Positions 58,525 through 64,000 of a stretch of DNA of 64,000 bases are shown piece after piece. The stretch comes from Verrucomicrobiota bacterium. GTDB taxonomy: Bacteria; Verrucomicrobiota; Verrucomicrobiia; Limisphaerales; UBA1319. The notes beneath the pieces are model-generated. The model was not told the DNA's origin. It saw only the letters and a program-made list of their open reading frames with translations, and did no database searches. A program made the translations under genes and the position numbers. The stretch's first letter is position 1, and each line of letters opens with the position of its first letter. The stretch lies in assembly GCA_022711435.1 (NCBI GenBank), contig JAKLFB010000021.1, positions 1-64,000 on the forward strand, in the 5' to 3' direction.

Positions 58525-59646
58525 GGCCGCGGCCGGCTGCCGGGCCCGGTGCGCCGAGAGGAAATCGCGGGTCAGGCTCGCCAGCCGGTCGGTCTCGATG
58601 AGGAAGGCGTCGTGGCCGTAGTTGCTCTGGATCTCGACGTAGGCGGCGTCGACGTCGCGCTTGAGCATCGCCCGCACCAGCTCGCGCGATTGGGACGGCG
58701 GGAACAGCCAGTCTGAGGAGTAGCTGACCACCAGCGCGCGGGCGGCCATCCCGGAAAAGGCGTGGGCGAGCGACGGCAACCCCTCGGCCATGTCGAAGTA
58801 ATCGATCGCCTTGGTGATGTAGAGAAAGGAGTTCGCGTCGAAGCGCTGGGTGAACGATTGGCCGCGATAGCGCAGATAGCTCTCGACCGCGAAATCGGTG
58901 GCGAAGTGGTAGCCGTATTTCGCGCGCTCCTGGAGCCGGCGGCCGAATTTCTCGTGCATCGACGTCTCGCACAGGTAGGAGATATGGCCGATCATCCGCG
59001 CCACCGCCAGCCCCCGATTGGGCGGCTCGGCCCCATAATAATCCCCGTGGCGCCAGCTCGGATCCGCATAGATCGCCTGGCGCGCCACCTCGTTCAGCGC
59101 GATGGTCTGCGGCGACACGCGCGCCGTCGAGGCCAGCACGATCGCGTTCCGGACGCGGTCCGGATACGACACCGCCCACTGGAGCGCCTGCATCCCTCCG
59201 AGGCTGCCCCCAGTGACGCAAAAGAGGCTCGCGATGCCCAGATGGTCCATCAGCATCCGCTGGGCGTTCACCATGTCGGAAACGGTCACCACAGGGAAGT
59301 TCAGCGCGTAGGGCTGGCCGGTCTTGGGATCCAGCGAGGCCGGCCCGGTGCTCCCCTTGCACCCGCCCAGGACATTCGAGCAGACCACGAAGTAGCGATC
59401 CGTGTCGAAGGCCTTCCCGGAGCCGACTGCGCTGTCCCACCAGCCTTCCCGGTCCTCGGGCCCGTGGCGGGCGACGTGCGAGTCGCCCGACAAGGCGTGC
59501 TCGATCAGAATGACGTTGCTATGGTCCTTGTTGAGGGCGCCGTAGGTTTCGTAGGCGAGCGTGATGGGCTGGAGCAGCGCCCCGCTCTGGAGGCGCAAGC
59601 CCTCCGGCCAGGTCACCGACCGCAGAGGCTGGGAGGTTTTCGACAT
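58513..59646 (-). CDS. metX: Homoserine O-acetyltransferase
   Basis: 377 residues, typical of the alpha/beta-hydrolase MetX family, which acylates homoserine for direct sulfhydrylation. The nucleophile is Ser148 in VTGGSLGGMQALQWA, with Asp312 (SSDWLFPP) and His345 (NYGHDAFLI) completing the triad. Acetyl versus succinyl specificity cannot be proven from the sequence, but the metY gene upstream makes acetyl likely. It is the last gene of the cluster cysK-metY-metX, 34 bases after metY. Confidence 0.94.
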   Translation of the reverse strand: MSKTSQPLRSVTWPEGLRLQSGALLQPITLAYETYGALNKDHSNVILIEHALSGDSHVARHGPEDREGWWDSAVGSGKAFDTDRYFVVCSNVLGGCKGSTGPASLDPKTGQPYALNFPVVTVSDMVNAQRMLMDHLGIASLFCVTGGSLGGMQALQWAVSYPDRVRNAIVLASTARVSPQTIALNEVARQAIYADPSWRHGDYYGAEPPNRGLAVARMIGHISYLCETSMHEKFGRRLQERAKYGYHFATDFAVESYLRYRGQSFTQRFDANSFLYITKAIDYFDMAEGLPSLAHAFSGMAARALVVSYSSDWLFPPSQSRELVRAMLKRDVDAAYVEIQSNYGHDAFLIETDRLASLTRDFLSAHRARQPAAAGAS

Positions 59647-59680
59647 CGGGAGGCTTTCCAGGACGGATGGAGCCCTCGGC

Positions 59681-60988
<1,308 letters not shown>

Positions 60989-61948
60989 TCAATCCAACTC
61001 GTCGCTGTCGGCGTTCAGGTCGGCAAAGAGCCACGAAGACAGATAGCGCTCGCAGCAGGAGGGGCAGATCACGACGATCTGCTGGCCGCTGCACTCGGGC
61101 CGCTGGGCGACCTGCAGCGCCGCCCAAACCGCCGCCCCGCTCGATATCCCGATCGGGATCCCGTCCAGCCGGCTCACCTCCTTGGCAATCCGCCCCACAT
61201 CCTCTTCCCGCACCGGAATGACCTCATCCACCATCTTTTGGTTGAGCACCTCCGGCACGAAACCGGCGCCGATCCCCTGAATCCGATGCGATCCCGGCTT
61301 GCCTCCCGACAGGACGGGCGAGGACGCGGGTTCGACCGCGATGGCCTTGAAGGCCGGCTTGCGCGCCTTGATCACCTCCGCGATCCCGGTCAGGGTGCCG
61401 CCGGTCCCGACGCCCGCAACGACGGCATCCACCTTGCCCTCGGTGTCGCGCCAGATCTCCTCGGCGGTGGTTTTCCGGTGGCTTTCGGGATTGGCCGGGT
61501 TGGTGAACTGCTGGAGAATGAGGCTATGGGGGATTTGGGCGTGGAGCTTCTCCGCCTTGGCGATCGCCCCTTTCATCCCCAGGGATCCGTCCGTCAAGAC
61601 CAGCTTCGCGCCCAGCACCTTCAGCAGCTTGCGCCGCTCGAGCGACATCGTCTCGGGCATGGTCAGGATGAGCGGGATCCCCCGGGCCGCCGCCACGAAT
61701 GCGAGCGCGATGCCCGTGTTCCCGCTGGTGGGCTCGATGAGGACCGTGTCGGGGTGGATCTGGCCCGCCCGCGTCGCCGCTTCGATCATCGACAGGCCAA
61801 TCCGGTCCTTCACGCTGGACAGCGGGTTGAAGAACTCGAGCTTCAGCAGGATCTCCGCCCGCGCCCCGTGCTCGCGCGCGGTCCGGTTCAGCCGCACCAA
61901 GGGGGTGTTCCCGACCGTCTCCGTGATGTCATGAAAAATGCGCGCCAT
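60989..61948 (-). CDS. cysK: Cysteine synthase A
   Basis: 319 residues from the ATG at 61948, with GGAG 9 bases upstream. It makes cysteine from O-acetylserine and sulfide. Signatures are [10 protein letters not shown], the PLP lysine K47 in [26 protein letters not shown] and [15 protein letters not shown], with [12 protein letters not shown] near the C-terminus. It is the first gene of the cysK-metY-metX run. The frame is open further upstream into the TPR gene, but family similarity begins at this ATG. Confidence 0.96.
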   Translation of the reverse strand: MARIFHDITETVGNTPLVRLNRTAREHGARAEILLKLEFFNPLSSVKDRIGLSMIEAATRAGQIHPDTVLIEPTSGNTGIALAFVAAARGIPLILTMPETMSLERRKLLKVLGAKLVLTDGSLGMKGAIAKAEKLHAQIPHSLILQQFTNPANPESHRKTTAEEIWRDTEGKVDAVVAGVGTGGTLTGIAEVIKARKPAFKAIAVEPASSPVLSGGKPGSHRIQGIGAGFVPEVLNQKMVDEVIPVREEDVGRIAKEVSRLDGIPIGISSGAAVWAALQVAQRPECSGQQIVVICPSCCERYLSSWLFADLNADSDELD

Positions 61949-62009
61949 AAAAAGCAGCTCCGTGCCAACATGATTCAGATTGCCTGGAAATGCAAGAATC
62001 GCGGCTGGG

Positions 62010-64000
62010 CTACTCCCGTCCCTGTCGATAGGCGGACAGGCGGCCGGCGACGCGTGCCTCGACGTCCGCCCGCCCGGTTGCGCGCGCCAGCTCGATCGCC
62101 CGAGTCGCCTCCGCCACCGCCTCGGCAAAACGGCCGGCTCGGGCCAGGTTCATGGCCAGACGCTCGTGCAATTCCGGGGTCCGGTCCAGGCCCGGCTCGC
62201 GCGTGACGGCCCGATGGTAGTGAACCAGCGGTTCCTCGACGAATCCCTGGTAGGCCAGGACCGTGGCCAGCAGGTAATGAGCCGTTCCATAGTCCGGATC
62301 CAACCGGATCGCCTCCTCGAGGCTGGCGATGCCCCCGTCCCGATCCCCATCGAGAAAGAGCGACCGGCCGAGCTGATATCGCATCACGGGCGCCTGATAG
62401 GGCGCCTCGGCCCCCGCCGGCAGCAGCTCGATCGCCGCCCGCAGGTGCGGGATCGCCTCCGCATGCCGGCCCAGCAAGGCCAGCGCCATCCCCAGATCGT
62501 ATCGCGCGAGCCCGTTCCGCGCATCCAGCTTCACTGCAGCCTCCAGATGCTCCATCCCCTCCGCACGCTCCCCCCGCACGTTGAACAGGAGAAAGCCCAG
62601 CTTCTGGCGCGCCGTCGAGCTGCGCGGATTGAGCTCGATCGCCTTCCGATACTGCTGGATTGCCGGCTCGTGGTCGCCCTGCTTGTAGAACTCATTGCCC
62701 GCCCGCAGAAAGGAATAGTCGTTGAGGAAGCTCTCCCGGATGCGCCGGATCGCGCTTGCGCGCAGGTTGACGAACTCGGGGATGTTGGCCGCCCGATCCG
62801 GCTGCGTGAACCGCTCGAGGCAGACCGGCGGCGAGCTCTCGCCGGCCTCGTCCACGTGGCTCAGCCAGAGCTGGGTGTAGGGGCCGTTTGCCTTCGACGA
62901 AAAGACGATCCATCGTCCGCTCGGCGACCAACTGTGCCAGGAGTTCATCTGCCCCGTGTTGGCGCGCAGCCGCCGCGGCTGGCCCCCCTCGGCCGGCATC
63001 AGGTAGAGCTCGCTGTCCGGCTGCAGCAGCATGTAGCTCTTGGACTGGCAGAACAGGATCCAGCGCCCATCCGGCGAATACCGGGGGAAGAAATTGCTGC
63101 GGTCGTTGCCCGATGCCCCTGCCAGCGGCTCCGCCTTGCCGCCCCGCCCTTCGTTGAACGGGATCCGATACAGGTCGAACAGGAACGGCTTGCCCTCCTC
63201 GAGAAACTCGCGGCACTCCTCCGGGCTCAACAGGACTTTGCCCTGGCCCAACGTGTGCCGGAGATCGTAGGCCGGCGCCCGCGCAAACACGATGTGCCGC
63301 CCGTCCGGGCTCCAGACCGGATTGCTCTGCACGTAGGCTGGGTCGTCCGCGCCCGGCAGGGATTCGAACCGGCCGCTCGCGCGGTCGTACCAGGCCAGGA
63401 TCCCCTTGATCGGGAAGAAGAGCTGCGAATACGCCAGCCCGTCCCGCGGCACAAACACCGACTTGTCCTTGACCGTGCTGATCACCGCCCGGCCATCGGG
63501 CGAGATCTGGGACAGCAGGCCGAACGTCTGCTCGTTATCCTCGGGCCGATAATCGTTCCAGGTGATGATCTCGCTGGTTGCCAGAACCATCTCCTCCGCC
63601 GTTCGCGTGATGACATAGGATCCCTTGCTGTTGGCGTAGTCCACATCCATCGCCAGCCATTGGCCGTCCCGGGTGAAGGAATGGCAGTTGCCGCAAACCG
63701 GCAGCCCCTCGAGCACCACCGGCGGCCCGGCCGAGCTCACCTCTCCCCACCGCCACCGGATCCGGCTTGGATCCTTCACCGCCTCGATAAACGGCAGGTT
63801 CACCTCCCGATAAAGAATCGCCGCCCCAACCGCGTCCCGCGATGTCTCCCAGCGGACTCGCCCCGCGGAGACAACCCGCGCCGGCGAACCCGCACGCACG
63901 CCCAGTATCCACACGGTCGCCATCCTGCCGGCGGACCGTTCCTTGATCGCCTCCCAAACACGCTCCTTGGGCCGCCAAATCTGCTCTCGGACGGCAAAGC
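62010..64000 (-). CDS. TolB-type propeller and TPR protein, 5' end outside the window
   Basis: About 662 residues are visible; the frame stays open to the right edge, so the N-terminus is missing. A CxxCH motif ([18 protein letters not shown]) is at about visible residue 103, which could bind a c-type haem or simply be a conserved metal/disulfide site. A WD40/TolB-like propeller follows ([43 protein letters not shown]). The last 230 residues contain five or six TPRs ([35 protein letters not shown]). Probably exported; role unknown. It ends 61 bases before cysK. Confidence 0.85.
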   Translation of the reverse strand, partial: FAVREQIWRPKERVWEAIKERSAGRMATVWILGVRAGSPARVVSAGRVRWETSRDAVGAAILYREVNLPFIEAVKDPSRIRWRWGEVSSAGPPVVLEGLPVCGNCHSFTRDGQWLAMDVDYANSKGSYVITRTAEEMVLATSEIITWNDYRPEDNEQTFGLLSQISPDGRAVISTVKDKSVFVPRDGLAYSQLFFPIKGILAWYDRASGRFESLPGADDPAYVQSNPVWSPDGRHIVFARAPAYDLRHTLGQGKVLLSPEECREFLEEGKPFLFDLYRIPFNEGRGGKAEPLAGASGNDRSNFFPRYSPDGRWILFCQSKSYMLLQPDSELYLMPAEGGQPRRLRANTGQMNSWHSWSPSGRWIVFSSKANGPYTQLWLSHVDEAGESSPPVCLERFTQPDRAANIPEFVNLRASAIRRIRESFLNDYSFLRAGNEFYKQGDHEPAIQQYRKAIELNPRSSTARQKLGFLLFNVRGERAEGMEHLEAAVKLDARNGLARYDLGMALALLGRHAEAIPHLRAAIELLPAGAEAPYQAPVMRYQLGRSLFLDGDRDGGIASLEEAIRLDPDYGTAHYLLATVLAYQGFVEEPLVHYHRAVTREPGLDRTPELHERLAMNLARAGRFAEAVAEATRAIELARATGRADVEARVAGRLSAYRQGRE

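Overview
The window is about 64 kb of high-GC bacterial chromosome that looks like a Verrucomicrobiota genome, probably near the Limisphaerales/Pedosphaera group. This is an inference from gene content, since no rRNA is present. The support is an orphan pseudopilin with the [18 protein letters not shown] signature, several Tat-exported Gfo/Idh/MocA oxidoreductases, very large secreted Ig/cadherin/cohesin/dockerin proteins, YWTD and PQQ propellers, and many putative glycoside hydrolases. I found no tRNA, rRNA, CRISPR array, transposase or phage gene.

Layout. 1-7123: end of an Ig-domain secreted protein, a small membrane protein and a giant secreted mosaic carrying cohesin-like and dockerin modules. 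7261-9990: exported Gfo/Idh/MocA protein and a pseudopilin with its own predicted promoter and terminator. 9933-10311: gene-free, hairpin-rich. 10312-15608: phosphotransferase-fold kinase divergent from an alpha-oxoamine synthase, then NAD malic enzyme and MetF. 15825-23767: four-gene leftward cluster (serine hydrolase fusion, Tat flavoprotein, NapH/NapG-like Fe-S fusion, large secreted toroid/CBM-like protein). 23989-35136: PQQ-propeller protein, subtilase, nitroreductase, GH116-like glucosidase, MsrA and HExxHxxGxxH metalloprotease. 35604-45529: YWTD propeller protein, glycogen phosphorylase, four-helix-bundle protein, Spy-like protein, Hsp15-like protein, NAD synthetase and DUF192 lipoprotein. 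45590-48415: GH17-like enzyme and a second exported Gfo/Idh/MocA protein. 48420-56955: five-gene leftward operon with L-arabinose isomerase at its centre. 57064-64000: basic-secretory-protein-like protease, then a leftward cysK-metY-metX cluster behind a TPR/propeller gene cut by the window edge.

Metabolic picture. The genes fit an aerobic or facultative polysaccharide degrader: secreted hydrolases and proteases, export of sugar-modifying oxidoreductases, arabinose isomerisation, glycogen turnover, and sulfur/one-carbon assimilation (MetF, MetX, MetY, CysK). Six otherwise unrelated secreted proteins end in a similar C-terminal beta-rich module of about 60-75 residues. Other points worth a second look are the Tat flavoprotein plus NapGH-like pair, an in-frame TAA that separates a 104-codon tail from the last gene of the arabinose operon, and a possible small RNA between two intrinsic terminators at 9991-10199.
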